Below are positions 45,626 through 53,929 of a stretch of DNA of 63,612 bases, piece by piece; positions within the stretch are counted from its first letter, which is position 1; the number at the start of each line of letters is the position of its first letter. Source of the DNA: Chthonomonadaceae bacterium (lineage in GTDB: Bacteria; Armatimonadota; Chthonomonadetes; Chthonomonadales; Chthonomonadaceae); assembly GCA_027459665.1 (NCBI GenBank), contig DAIDHN010000019.1:1-63612 (forward strand). Direction: 5' to 3'. The notes under the pieces were generated by a model. The model searched no databases. It worked only from the letters and a program-made list of their open reading frames with translations, and was not told where the DNA came from. The position numbers and the translations under genes were made by a program.

Positions 45626-46888
45626 TCAGCCTCCAAGCTGCTGTTTTTGTTCTTCCCCGCTGCGCCCCTGCTGCACATTTGCTTGCGGGGCGTATGCTGC
45701 TTCAGGTTTGTCTGCGGCCCTCAGCATTTCGCCTGAGCTGGTTTGCACATGTACTCCTTCTGCCGGACGCAGCAGGGCCTCTCCCGACTGAGTGAGGCGT
45801 TGTGCCGATGGTCGCAGCAGTGTGGAGTTTTCTTCAGCGCGGCGCAGGCGTTCCATTATGAGCGACATGGCTTCCGGCGCTGCGGTTCTTACGTTTGGGT
45901 CTGGGTCGTAAATAGAGAGCTGCTCTATCATCCAGACTGCGCTTTCATTTCCCACCTGGCCCAGCGCCTTGAGCGCTGCAAGGCGCAGTTCGGCTTTTTT
46001 GTTTTCCAGCAGTGCAGTAAGGGCGGCATGCTGCTCTCTGTCGAGCCAGCGTGCGTCTGTATTTTTCATTTGCGGCAGTAGCTGCAGCAGATTGGTTTCT
46101 ATCAGGGTTTTGATGGCAGCCTGCTGGGTTTGCTGCAGTATCATGGCTAGCACGCCGGCTGTTCTGGGTTCTCCTGCTCTTGAGAGGCGTTCTATTTCCT
46201 GTCGTGATTTTTGAATGTCTACGGCTCCTCCACCTCCCACCACCCAGAATATCCACCAGTTGGAGCCAAAGAAGTGGAGCTGCGGGAAGACTGAGCTGGA
46301 TATTGCGAGGCTGATAAAGATAACGATGAGCACTCCCTTTATTGCCTGGCTGCGGCGGTGCCTGCGCATTTTGTAGGCTGTTTGTTTGAGCAGTGCAACC
46401 GAACGTTCTATTTCTGCAGGGGTAAGCTCTTTCTCCTGCTGTTTATTCTTTTTTTTCTGTTCCTGCATGGGGAGCAGGAGCGGCCAGATTTCGCGGTCGG
46501 CTCGTGAAAAAGGGGGTATATTGCAGTACACGCGTTCTCCGGTTTGTTCTGAGCGCCAGGAGAAAGCGAACGGCGTGCGCCGGTTGGCAGGCGGCAGCTG
46601 GCGCTGCATCTGTGCGAGCGCTTCCTGCACGGCAGGATGGTGAATCTGGTCACTGGTTTCGCTGTTGTAGAGCAGCAGGGAGTTTTCGGGCAGTACGGCG
46701 ACTTCGCACCGCTGCATTTGTGCTTCACGCACCTTTGCTGCAGTTTGCAGTACCTGCAGCAGCTCTGCTGCAGCCTGTATTTTATTTTCTGCAGCTGGCT
46801 GCGTTAGCCATGCGTCTGGTGTGCTTGGCTGTGCGGTCTGCTTCGGCGGAGGCAGCGTATGGTTTTGTTGTGGATAAAACTGCTGCAT
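45626..46888 (-). CDS. Membrane-anchored HEAT-repeat protein
   Basis: A 420-aa protein. A Gln/Pro-rich start (MQQFYPQQNHTLPPP) leads into a cytoplasmic region, a basic 'KMRRHRRSQ', a membrane segment ('KGVLIVIFISLAISSSVF') and a glycine-rich turn. The C-terminal half has HEAT-like helices: 'ALTALLENKKAELRLAALKALGQVGNESAVWMIEQLS' at about residues 295-330 and 'DPDPNVRTAAPEAM'. ATG 46888 is chosen because upstream residues run into the divergent GNAT promoter region. Function unknown. The C-terminal architecture resembles the gene at 57490. Confidence 0.8.
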   Translation of the reverse strand: MQQFYPQQNHTLPPPKQTAQPSTPDAWLTQPAAENKIQAAAELLQVLQTAAKVREAQMQRCEVAVLPENSLLLYNSETSDQIHHPAVQEALAQMQRQLPPANRRTPFAFSWRSEQTGERVYCNIPPFSRADREIWPLLLPMQEQKKKNKQQEKELTPAEIERSVALLKQTAYKMRRHRRSQAIKGVLIVIFISLAISSSVFPQLHFFGSNWWIFWVVGGGGAVDIQKSRQEIERLSRAGEPRTAGVLAMILQQTQQAAIKTLIETNLLQLLPQMKNTDARWLDREQHAALTALLENKKAELRLAALKALGQVGNESAVWMIEQLSIYDPDPNVRTAAPEAMSLIMERLRRAEENSTLLRPSAQRLTQSGEALLRPAEGVHVQTSSGEMLRAADKPEAAYAPQANVQQGRSGEEQKQQLGG

Positions 46889-46973
46889 AATAGTATAGTT
46901 ACGATGAGGATGCGGGTACTGTTTGCCTGAGTGCTGCAGCAGTACAAAGTTGATAGAAAGCGAGGCTGTTGAA

Positions 46974-47435
46974 ATGGCACAGCAACCTTTTGCGCAGGGG
47001 CGGTACACGGTGGTGAAAGTTGCGAGTGATGAGGAGTATGAGGCGGCGCTGCGCATTCGGTTTGAAGTTTTTGTGAATGAGCAGCATGTACCGCCTGAAG
47101 AGGAGCTGGATGCCTATGATGACTCTGCACAGCATTTTCTGGTGAGACTGGGCGGGGAAGCCATTGGCACAGCGCGTCTGATTGAGAAAGAGGGCGGGGT
47201 GGGCAAGGTGGGGCGTGTTGCAATTTTGCAGCAGCACCGGGGGCAGGGGGCTGGCGCCCTGCTGATGCAGGCGGTGGAGGCATTTGCCGCCCAGCTTGGC
47301 CTGCAGCAGCTCATTCTGGATGCCCAGCTGCAGGCGCTGCCGTTTTATGAGCGGCTGGGATACCGTGCAGAGGGCGAGGAGTTTCTGGATGCAGGAATTG
47401 CTCATTTGCGTATGAGGCGCAGCCTTGTGTGCTGA
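46974..47435 (+). CDS. GNAT-family N-acetyltransferase
   Basis: A 153-aa acetyltransferase of the ElaA-like branch. It shows 'ALRIRFEVFVNEQHVPPEEELD' (residues about 25-46; the 'R..VFV.EQ.VP...E.D' pattern is typical), the acetyl-CoA loop 'VGRVAILQQHRGQGAGALLM', and 'LDAQLQALPFYERLGYRAEG', which carries the catalytic Tyr region. The substrate is not known. ATG 46974 has GAGG about 9 nt upstream. It is divergent from the HEAT-repeat gene (85 bp between starts) and followed by a hairpin. Confidence 0.9.
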   Translation: MAQQPFAQGRYTVVKVASDEEYEAALRIRFEVFVNEQHVPPEEELDAYDDSAQHFLVRLGGEAIGTARLIEKEGGVGKVGRVAILQQHRGQGAGALLMQAVEAFAAQLGLQQLILDAQLQALPFYERLGYRAEGEEFLDAGIAHLRMRRSLVC

Positions 47436-47440
47436 AACAG

Positions 47441-47476
47441 GAAGCGGAACAGGACTGCTTGTCCCTGTTCCGCTTC
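47441..47476. terminator. Bidirectional hairpin between the GNAT gene and the small gene
   Basis: GAAGCGGAACAGG (47441-47453) pairs perfectly with CCTGTTCCGCTTC (47464-47476) around a 10-nt loop. It starts 5 bp after the GNAT stop. The T tract is weak on both strands (TCTGTT on plus, CTGTTTC on minus). It can serve both converging transcripts. Confidence 0.7.
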
Positions 47477-47545
47477 TCTGTTATGAAAATGCAGTGGGGC
47501 GTTGACGCCTGCCGAATGGTTTAGGCAGCAAGTTTGAAATAGTGT

Positions 47546-47710
47546 TTACCCGACTGTCTCGGCTACTTCCTGTCGTGTGTACCCAAGCTCTGCCAGAATA
47601 TCGTCTGCGTCTGTTTCAAGTAGCTCTGCTACTGCGAGTACAAAGTCTGGCGACGGCGTATGTGCGGCGGCATTGTCTACGCTTTTCCACTCGTTGATGT
47701 TTGTTTCCAT
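47546..47710 (-). CDS. Small acidic protein, 54 codons, unknown family
   Basis: ATG 47710 lies 6 nt behind GGGAGGA, a very strong ribosome-binding site, and opens a 54-codon frame ending at TAA 47546-47548. The product starts METNINEWKSVDNAAA and ends with an amphipathic acidic helical part ('FVLAVAELLETDADDILAEL' then 'GYTRQEVAETVG'). It has no Cys, no membrane helix and no signal peptide. A near-consensus promoter lies 72 bp upstream. It could be a small regulator or adaptor, but I recognise no family. The promoter and ribosome-binding site make expression likely. Confidence 0.72.
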   Translation of the reverse strand: METNINEWKSVDNAAAHTPSPDFVLAVAELLETDADDILAELGYTRQEVAETVG

Positions 47711-47781
47711 GGGTTCCTCCCAGGCGCTGGAAATGGGGCAGGCACGTCGTTGTCCTGACCGATGTTAATACATACGAGAGA

Positions 47782-47810
47782 ATTATACTACGAGTTCTCC
47801 CCGGAGTCAA
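47782..47810 (-). promoter_or_regulatory. Near-consensus promoter of the small gene
   Basis: On the minus strand TTGACT (47810-47805) and TATAAT (47787-47782) are separated by exactly 17 bp. The start would be near 47775, giving a 65-nt leader that ends in GGGAGGA. GAGAA and TTCTC flank the spacer as a short inverted repeat. Confidence 0.8.
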
Positions 47811-48086
47811 TAAGATTTTCCGTTTCTTTGTTCCCTGTTTTGCAAAAAGTTTACAATATTTTGTATCAGCAGTAAAAAATGTTTTTTTAGGCGCTGCTTT
47901 CAAAATTCTGTGCCTGTAAGTGCGTTTTGCAATAAGAGCGGCGGCGTATTGAGCTGCCTTTGTATCGCTCAAAAAATGATTGGATGTGTGCAATAATACG
48001 TCAGCAAAATTCTTGAGCGCTGCTGCACTTTTCCGGTACTTTGAGTGACTTGTGTTTGCAGCGCTGCCGGCATAGAGAGCAATAGA
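47811..48086 (+). other. Intergenic region upstream of the glycosidase gene
   Basis: A/T-rich compared with the surroundings and without a convincing gene. A candidate plus-strand promoter, TTTACA (47850-47855) and TAAAAA (47873-47878) with a 17-bp spacer, could serve the gene at 48087, but would leave a leader of about 200 nt. Low confidence. Confidence 0.35.
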
Positions 48087-49640
48087 ATGTTGAACTGGGG
48101 TGATTTCAGGTTTGCGGTATGGACACTTGCAGGCAGAAACGACGCTGCCGCAGAAGTAGACCTGCAGGAAGGCAATGTTGTACGGGTTTGTGTGAATGGT
48201 ACTGTAGAGACAGTGGCGCTTCGATGGGATGTTCCCCCCTGCCAGGGGGTAAGAATACTGGGTGATCACTGGGAGCGTGCATACGGTGATCTGGAGTGGC
48301 GGGGCTGCGTGCCTGAGCGTGTGCTGCCCTGGTACGCACTTTTGTACAATCCTCAGGATGCATCGCTGTTCGGCATAGGGGTGAAAACGGGAGGAGGAGC
48401 ATATGCTTCCTGGCGCATAGACCAGGGGGGAATCACTCTTGTTTTGGATGTACGGTGCGGCGGCAGGCCGGTTGCAAAACAAGGAAGGGTGATAGATGCC
48501 GCCAGGCTGGTGCAGCTAAGCTCAAAAGAGGGGGAAAGCGCCTTTGCATTTGCCTGCCGTTTTTGTGCATTGCTCTGCGACTCGCCGAGGCTGGCTTCAC
48601 GGCCGGTATTTGGCGGCAACGACTGGTACCACAGATACGGGCATATTACGCAGCATACAGTGCGTACTGATGCGGCAAACATTGCTGCCCTTGCGGGGGG
48701 AGGCACGCACCGCCCCTTTTTTGTGATAGATGCCGGCTGGTTCGACAGCAAAGACTGCAACGGCGGCCCCTATGCGCATGGCAATGAGAACTTCCCGGAT
48801 ATGCCTGGGCTGGCGAATGATATTTCAGAACTGGGAGCTGTGCCCGGCATATGGATGCGACCGCTGCTTACTACAGAGCAGGTTCCGCAGAGCTGGCAGG
48901 TTTGCTCAAGCCACCCAAACAGCAGTGCAAATGGCAATACGCTCGACCCTTCTGTGCCCGAGGTGGTTGAAATGGCGAAAACAGATATACGCCGCATGCA
49001 TGCATGGGGATACAAACTGATAAAGCATGATTTTACAACGTACGACATAACAGGAAAATGGGGTTTTGAGGCAAACAGCGGCATCACAAGGGCAGGCTGG
49101 ACGTTTGCAGATACATCGCGTACTACTGTACAGATAATACGCGACTTTTATGCTGCCTTGAGGGAAGCTGCCGGGGATTGCATACTGCTTGGCTGCAATA
49201 CAGCGGGGCATTTGGGCGCTGGATTGTTTGAGGTACAGCGAACGGGCGATGACACAAGCGGCCGCCACTGGGAGAGAACCCGCAAAATGGGTATAAACAC
49301 CCTGGCATTTCGATTACCGCAAAACAACACATTCTTTGCTGCAGATGCAGATTGTGCGGGGCTAACCCAGAGCATACCATGGGAATTGAATAGGCAGTGG
49401 ATTGATTTGCTTGCCCGAAGCGGCACCCCGCTGTTTGTTTCGGCACACCCTGAAGCTCTTGGCGCAGCACAGAAACAGGCCCTGCGCGCTGCGTTTGCCC
49501 GGGCAGAAAAACCACAGCCTCTGCTGGAGCCGCTGGACTGGATGGATACAACGGCGCCGCAAAGGTACAGGCAGGGCGGGGAGACGCTGGAATACTGCTG
49601 GAATGAGTTTGCCGGCAGCGCAGGGTTCTGCCCTGCGTAG
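48087..49640 (+). CDS. Cytoplasmic glycoside hydrolase of clan GH-D (alpha-galactosidase-like, GH36/GH27)
   Basis: A 517-aa enzyme without signal peptide. The N-terminal beta-rich part includes 'WYALLYNPQDASLFGIGVKT'. The (beta/alpha)8 barrel has 'NDWYHRYG', 'FFVIDAGWFD', 'PGIWMRPLL', 'YKLIKHDFTTYD' (Asp in KHD is the candidate nucleophile) and 'VQRTGDDTSGRHW' (candidate acid/base in the R-x-G-D-D segment), then 'AADADCAGLT'. This layout is that of alpha-galactosidases and relatives; activity on other alpha-linked sugars is possible. ATG 48087 is preferred to GTG 48045. The stop lies 6 bp from the stop of the converging gene. Confidence 0.85.
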   Translation: MLNWGDFRFAVWTLAGRNDAAAEVDLQEGNVVRVCVNGTVETVALRWDVPPCQGVRILGDHWERAYGDLEWRGCVPERVLPWYALLYNPQDASLFGIGVKTGGGAYASWRIDQGGITLVLDVRCGGRPVAKQGRVIDAARLVQLSSKEGESAFAFACRFCALLCDSPRLASRPVFGGNDWYHRYGHITQHTVRTDAANIAALAGGGTHRPFFVIDAGWFDSKDCNGGPYAHGNENFPDMPGLANDISELGAVPGIWMRPLLTTEQVPQSWQVCSSHPNSSANGNTLDPSVPEVVEMAKTDIRRMHAWGYKLIKHDFTTYDITGKWGFEANSGITRAGWTFADTSRTTVQIIRDFYAALREAAGDCILLGCNTAGHLGAGLFEVQRTGDDTSGRHWERTRKMGINTLAFRLPQNNTFFAADADCAGLTQSIPWELNRQWIDLLARSGTPLFVSAHPEALGAAQKQALRAAFARAEKPQPLLEPLDWMDTTAPQRYRQGGETLEYCWNEFAGSAGFCPA

Positions 49641-49646
49641 CGGTTT

Positions 49647-51542
49647 TCAGAAGCGCAGTGGATGCGCAGGTTTTGCCTGTTTTTGCTGCTGGCGTATGAG
49701 CAGAAACAGGGTGTACGGGTCTACGTATACACAGTTTTGCTGCAAAGTTTTTACCTGCTGCACGGTTTGTGCCAGTCGGGAGGGCGGCCAGAGAATGGCG
49801 CGGTAAATAGCAAACGAGGCTGGCTGGTTTGCATGGTCGGCGGCGATGATTGCTGCTGCCTGGGCAGGATTGGGGGGCAGGTCGGCAGACATGCGCAGAA
49901 ACGGCGTGCCATCGGTTTCTGATAGATAGGGGATTTTTTGTGCAACCACTCCATTGGGCGAGAAGCGGGCATAGGCCCTTCTTACTGCCAGGCTCATGGG
50001 CGGGGCGTTGCCGTCTATAACAAAGCCTGTGATGCCCAGCCGCCATTGATGATAGTAGCGCATGCAGCGCCGCTGCCATGCCTTTAAGCCGGATGGCAGC
50101 CCGCTCCAGGTGCGCGGCGGCGTGAGAAACCCCGGATTGAGGTACCCTGCGCCAGAGTCGCCGGTGAGAAAAAAATCCTGCGAGTCTGCAGTTTTGCGCA
50201 CATAGTCCATACCCATGGGAAAACGGTCGGCAATGTTGGGGTTAAACGCCCACCCTATCGGCAGAGTGCCTCTGGCAGGGTCTGGCCAGAACTGCGGAAT
50301 CATTTGGTAAAACCAGGCGCTCGAATCGTAGTCGCCCATGTAAATGGCGTAGTAGTGGTGCGGGGCCACACTGCCATTCGGCAGCAGCCAGCCAGCCTTG
50401 CGAAGCTGCTGTAGTGTGGGCAGGCTGTGCTGAGGATAGGAATGCCGCAGCGGGTAATGTTGAAAGAACGAGGCATTGGCCATGGAATCGAGGCCGGGGG
50501 CGTCGGCATCCATACAGGCGTTGTAGCAGGAGAGTATTTCTGCATACCTCCACTCTGTGGCCACGCCGCCATGCCTGCCGCCAGTGTATCGGGTGTACTT
50601 TTCATCCCAGGGAGGAAACCCGTCTACGGTAATTATGCTTCCGTGCGCCCTATTGTATGCAGCCAGCAGCATGGTGCGCAGCGTGCGGTAGTCATCTCCC
50701 AGCGGCTGATGCGGGTCATCGTTGGGAGCTTCATCGGACCATGGACTCAGGTCGAAGCAGAACCCCTTGTGCGCTACGCAGTAATCGCGGTTGGAGAGCA
50801 GCGTTCGAGTGACCGGCAGGTGCAGGTCTTTTGTGAGCCACCAGCCATCCGGGTACCATGCGAGCAGGCGCGGGCTGCAGAGGCCGGAGGCGAGAAACTT
50901 TTTGACTGCCCAGAGGTATACATCGCATTTCGCGCTGCCCGAAGAAGGCGCATGCATACCCGGAATAACGCCTTTGCCTGTGAAGAGGGGTTTGCCATTG
51001 CGATGCAGCAGGCGCAGCAGCACGGGCAGGTGCGGCCCACCGGGGCTGACTATGAGCCGCGTGTAGAGAGAGCCGGGCGAGGTGTCATAGCGAACAGCCA
51101 CTGCATGGTACACCCCTGCTGCGGTGACTGCGGCATCGGCGGTTGCCGGCACGCCTGGGTCCCACACAACTGCGCCGCGAACAAAGCTTTTGTAGAGTTG
51201 CAGCGCCTGCAGAGGGCCGGTTATTTTGGCATAGTGCGCCCCGCGGGGCCAGGATTCTGCACGCATGCGCTGCATCCAGAACCGGTCGATGGCACCATTG
51301 CTGCCATTGAGGTAAAGGTAGAGCAGAGGGGCATGGCGGTTTACATTCCCCTGCAGGGTTGCGGCAAACAGCAGGGTATCCCAGGCAGCATTACGCTGCT
51401 GCGGGGAGTTTTGGGACATTTGGTCCAGGCTGCTGAGGTTCCAGGTTCCCATTGGCGTATGCGTAGAGGCAGAAGCAGATGCATTCAGCATGAGAGTGCA
51501 GAGAATCAGCCAGAAGCAGGAGACAAGTTTTTTTTGTTTCAT
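49647..51542 (-). CDS. Exported GxGYxYP-family putative glycoside hydrolase
   Basis: A 631-aa protein with a signal peptide (MKQKKLVSCFWLILCTLML, cleavage near 'ASAS'). The segment 'FFLTGDSGAGYLNPGFLTP' matches the GxGYxYP pattern that names the family. Other family-like parts are 'TLLFAATLQGNVNRHAPLLYLY', 'FVRGAVVWDPGVPATADAA' and 'YYAIYMGDYDSSAWFYQMIP'. A polysaccharide substrate is expected from the family, but its activity is not well established. It follows the acyltransferase gene by 25 bp on the same strand, so the two are probably co-transcribed. Confidence 0.85.
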   Translation of the reverse strand: MKQKKLVSCFWLILCTLMLNASASASTHTPMGTWNLSSLDQMSQNSPQQRNAAWDTLLFAATLQGNVNRHAPLLYLYLNGSNGAIDRFWMQRMRAESWPRGAHYAKITGPLQALQLYKSFVRGAVVWDPGVPATADAAVTAAGVYHAVAVRYDTSPGSLYTRLIVSPGGPHLPVLLRLLHRNGKPLFTGKGVIPGMHAPSSGSAKCDVYLWAVKKFLASGLCSPRLLAWYPDGWWLTKDLHLPVTRTLLSNRDYCVAHKGFCFDLSPWSDEAPNDDPHQPLGDDYRTLRTMLLAAYNRAHGSIITVDGFPPWDEKYTRYTGGRHGGVATEWRYAEILSCYNACMDADAPGLDSMANASFFQHYPLRHSYPQHSLPTLQQLRKAGWLLPNGSVAPHHYYAIYMGDYDSSAWFYQMIPQFWPDPARGTLPIGWAFNPNIADRFPMGMDYVRKTADSQDFFLTGDSGAGYLNPGFLTPPRTWSGLPSGLKAWQRRCMRYYHQWRLGITGFVIDGNAPPMSLAVRRAYARFSPNGVVAQKIPYLSETDGTPFLRMSADLPPNPAQAAAIIAADHANQPASFAIYRAILWPPSRLAQTVQQVKTLQQNCVYVDPYTLFLLIRQQQKQAKPAHPLRF

Positions 51543-51567
51543 GGGGTGTTGACCAGTCTATAAATTT

Positions 51568-52668
51568 TCATGTGCGCGTTCTCTGGTGCGCCCATTGCAG
51601 AATGGGGCTTTCGAGGCAGTGCCAGCTTATGGCAGCGAGGCAAAACGACCCGATGAGAGTGAGAGCAGCAAGCAGTGCGGTGCTGATATTTCGGTGCGCG
51701 GCCAGCATAACCGCCATAGAGACCGGCCAGGCGTACAGATAGATTCCGTATGAGAAGTCGCCGTGTTTTGCTGCACTGCGAAATGCGGCGGGGGCATAAA
51801 ATGCGAAGCTGAAAAGCAGAATGCCTAGGCAGGGCGGCAGCAGGAGGGGCTGCAGAGCTGGAAACAGAATGTAAAGAAGCAGCCCTGCAGCGGCAGCACC
51901 AAGCAGCAGAGGGGTGGGACGAAGTTTGCTTTTGAAGGTGAGGAAGCAGGCCCCGGTAAGAAAATAGAGAAAAAAGCGCGGCATGGCATACGGCCCGCTG
52001 ATTATGTTGAGCAGCGGGCTGCCGGTTCCCCAGTGTGTTGGCAGGCTGTGCAGGGGCAGACCGGGCAGCTGCAGAAGAGCCAGCACTGCGGTGACTGCAG
52101 TGAGAAGCGCAGGTTTGCGAAACAGCCCCAGGGCCGCGGCGGGAATGACCAGCAGGTAGCAGAGAAACTCATACTGTATTGTCCAGGTAGAGCCGTTTAC
52201 GTTGGCATAGTGAAAGCCCTCAAATACCCTGGGAGAGTATGCCTTGAGAGCAGGAGTAAAAATAATGAACCATGCTGTATGGTGCAGCGAGAGGTAGCCG
52301 CTTCTGTTCACCGCTCCCCACCACCCTACTACCCAGGTGGAGAAAAGCATGGCGGCTATAAATGCAGGGTAAATGCGCGCCACCCTGCGAAGCAGGTATG
52401 GTTTACTGCCGCGGCAGCGCATATGGCTTTGCACAATCAGGTAGCCGCTTATGAGAAAGAAACCATCTACTGCAAGCCCTCCCATGGTAAGGCTGCCGCC
52501 TGTGAGGCGCATCAGCCACTCACGCTTTGCCGCCTGCGGGCCATACAGCTGAGCCGGCACATGAGAGAAAATAACCAGGCAGGCAAAGAGCAGGCGCAGA
52601 AAATCGAAGGCATTGGCGCTTCTTGCCTTTTCAGCCGTTTCATTTTGCAGTACAGGCGTTTCGTGCAT
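51568..52668 (-). CDS. Membrane acyltransferase (acyltransferase 3 / OafA-like)
   Basis: A 366-aa protein with about ten membrane helices that would O-acylate an envelope polysaccharide or lipid. The N-terminus has 'FDFLRLLFACLVIFSHV' (family R and H residues), followed by 'GGLAVDGFFLISGYLIVQS', 'RVARIYPAFIAA', 'STWTIQYEFLCYL' and 'FSYGIYLYAWPV'. ATG 52668 lies 7 nt behind GGGAGC, and is preferred to a much longer upstream extension that would cross into the divergent GT2 gene region. Confidence 0.92.
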   Translation of the reverse strand: MHETPVLQNETAEKARSANAFDFLRLLFACLVIFSHVPAQLYGPQAAKREWLMRLTGGSLTMGGLAVDGFFLISGYLIVQSHMRCRGSKPYLLRRVARIYPAFIAAMLFSTWVVGWWGAVNRSGYLSLHHTAWFIIFTPALKAYSPRVFEGFHYANVNGSTWTIQYEFLCYLLVIPAAALGLFRKPALLTAVTAVLALLQLPGLPLHSLPTHWGTGSPLLNIISGPYAMPRFFLYFLTGACFLTFKSKLRPTPLLLGAAAAGLLLYILFPALQPLLLPPCLGILLFSFAFYAPAAFRSAAKHGDFSYGIYLYAWPVSMAVMLAAHRNISTALLAALTLIGSFCLAAISWHCLESPILQWAHQRTRT

Positions 52669-52814
52669 AACTGCTCCCTTGCTCGTGCAAATGCACTGTG
52701 GTGATATGTGTTTATACAAATTAGGTGCTGCACTGCCTCTTTCCTGCCGAATGCAGTGTTGCGGCGACAACTGGCAGGCTTCATTTTCGCTCTGGTTTGC
52801 AGGTATGATATACC

Positions 52815-53648
52815 ATGCACAAAATCGACCCAGGAGAATGCGCGGTGGAACAGGGTGAAAACAGTTCGGTGAACCCGGAATCATCTGACACTGCTGCAGG
52901 GGCAGGCGAACAGAAAACGCCCCTGCCGTCGCGCGGCAGGCAGAGGGTGGAGGACTACACCCTTTCTGTATTGATCCCAGTATACAACGAGGTAAACACC
53001 TTGCTGGAGCTGCTTTCTCGTGTTCGAGAGGTAGATATTCGCAAGGAAGTGGTATTGGTGGATGACGGCAGCACCGATGGCACACGCGATCTGCTGCGCA
53101 GCCAGGTAGAGGGCCGTTTTCCCGATGTAAAGGTGTGCTACCATTCTGAGAACCGCGGTAAAGGCGCTGCCATTCGCACCGCGATAGCAGAAGCGACCGG
53201 TGATTTTTTGATTGTGCAGGATGCCGATCTGGAATATGACCCGCGCGAATACTTTGTGCTGCTGGAACCTCTGCTGGATGGCCGTGCAGATGTGGTGTTT
53301 GGCAGCCGTTTTTTAGGCGGGGGCGCTCACCGTGTGCATTTTTTCTGGCACCGCATGGGCAATGGTCTGCTCACTCTGCTTTCCAACATGCTTACCAACC
53401 TGAACCTCACCGATATGGAAGTATGCTACAAGGTGTTTCGGCGCGAGGTTTTGCAGTCTATTCCCCTTCGCTGCAACCGCTTTGACTTTGAGCCGGAGGT
53501 TACTGCCAAGGTAGCCAAGAGACGGTGCCGTATTTACGAAGTTCCTATCTCGTACAGCGGAAGGGATTATGAGGAGGGCAAGAAAATTGGCTGGAGAGAT
53601 GGCGTGCAGGCAATCTGGACGATTCTCAAGTACCGCCTGACCGACTGA
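52815..53648 (+). CDS. Family 2 glycosyltransferase (dolichol-phosphate-mannose-synthase-like)
   Basis: A 277-aa GT-A glycosyltransferase. After a hydrophilic N-terminal extension of about 45 residues come '[17 protein letters not shown]', '[17 protein letters not shown]', '[19 protein letters not shown]', '[18 protein letters not shown]' (DxD-type Asp) and 'FGSRFLGGG', as in polyprenyl-phosphate sugar transferases. No membrane anchor is present. It probably transfers a sugar to a lipid carrier or glycan. It is divergent from the acyltransferase gene and upstream of the ABC ATPase. Confidence 0.93.
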   Translation: MHKIDPGECAVEQGENSSVNPESSDTAAGAGEQKTPLPSRGRQRVEDYTLSVLIPVYNEVNTLLELLSRVREVDIRKEVVLVDDGSTDGTRDLLRSQVEGRFPDVKVCYHSENRGKGAAIRTAIAEATGDFLIVQDADLEYDPREYFVLLEPLLDGRADVVFGSRFLGGGAHRVHFFWHRMGNGLLTLLSNMLTNLNLTDMEVCYKVFRREVLQSIPLRCNRFDFEPEVTAKVAKRRCRIYEVPISYSGRDYEEGKKIGWRDGVQAIWTILKYRLTD

Positions 53649-53785
53649 ACAGTCTGCAGTATCTGTAAAGTGAGCGCTATTTGCAGAGAGGGTGCAAAAA
53701 CAGTATTGATGTATAGCGCTGTGAGTATAGTTAGAAGCAGGAAGAGAGAACGCAGGATGCGAAATGAGAAAGCCCCATGGATGCA

Positions 53786-53820
53786 GGAGGGAGCGGTTTT
53801 GCTCTTTCACCCTCCAGTTT
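53786..53820 (+). terminator. Possible terminator in the 281-bp gap after the GT2 gene
   Basis: GGAGGG (53786-53791) pairs with CCCTCC (53810-53815), with AGC/GCT inside, followed by AGTTTTG. It is weak. Otherwise the interval 53649-53929 shows no gene. Confidence 0.35.
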
Positions 53821-53929
53821 TGTGGTGCGGTGTGCCGAAAATAAAGCCGCAGGCAGGAGATGGCCCTGCAGCGGCAGCCTGGTTTTTTTCTCTGCTGCCT
53901 GTGGCGATGGAAAGGGGTTTTCGGCAGTT

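Noticed and set aside
47949-47975. TTGAGC...GCTCAA inverted repeat followed by A residues
   Set aside because: Only a 6-bp stem with a 12-nt loop; too weak to call a terminator or operator.
50427-51563. 378-codon plus-strand frame opposite the GxGYxYP gene
   Set aside because: No signal peptide, domain or ribosome-binding site; the minus-strand gene accounts for the region.
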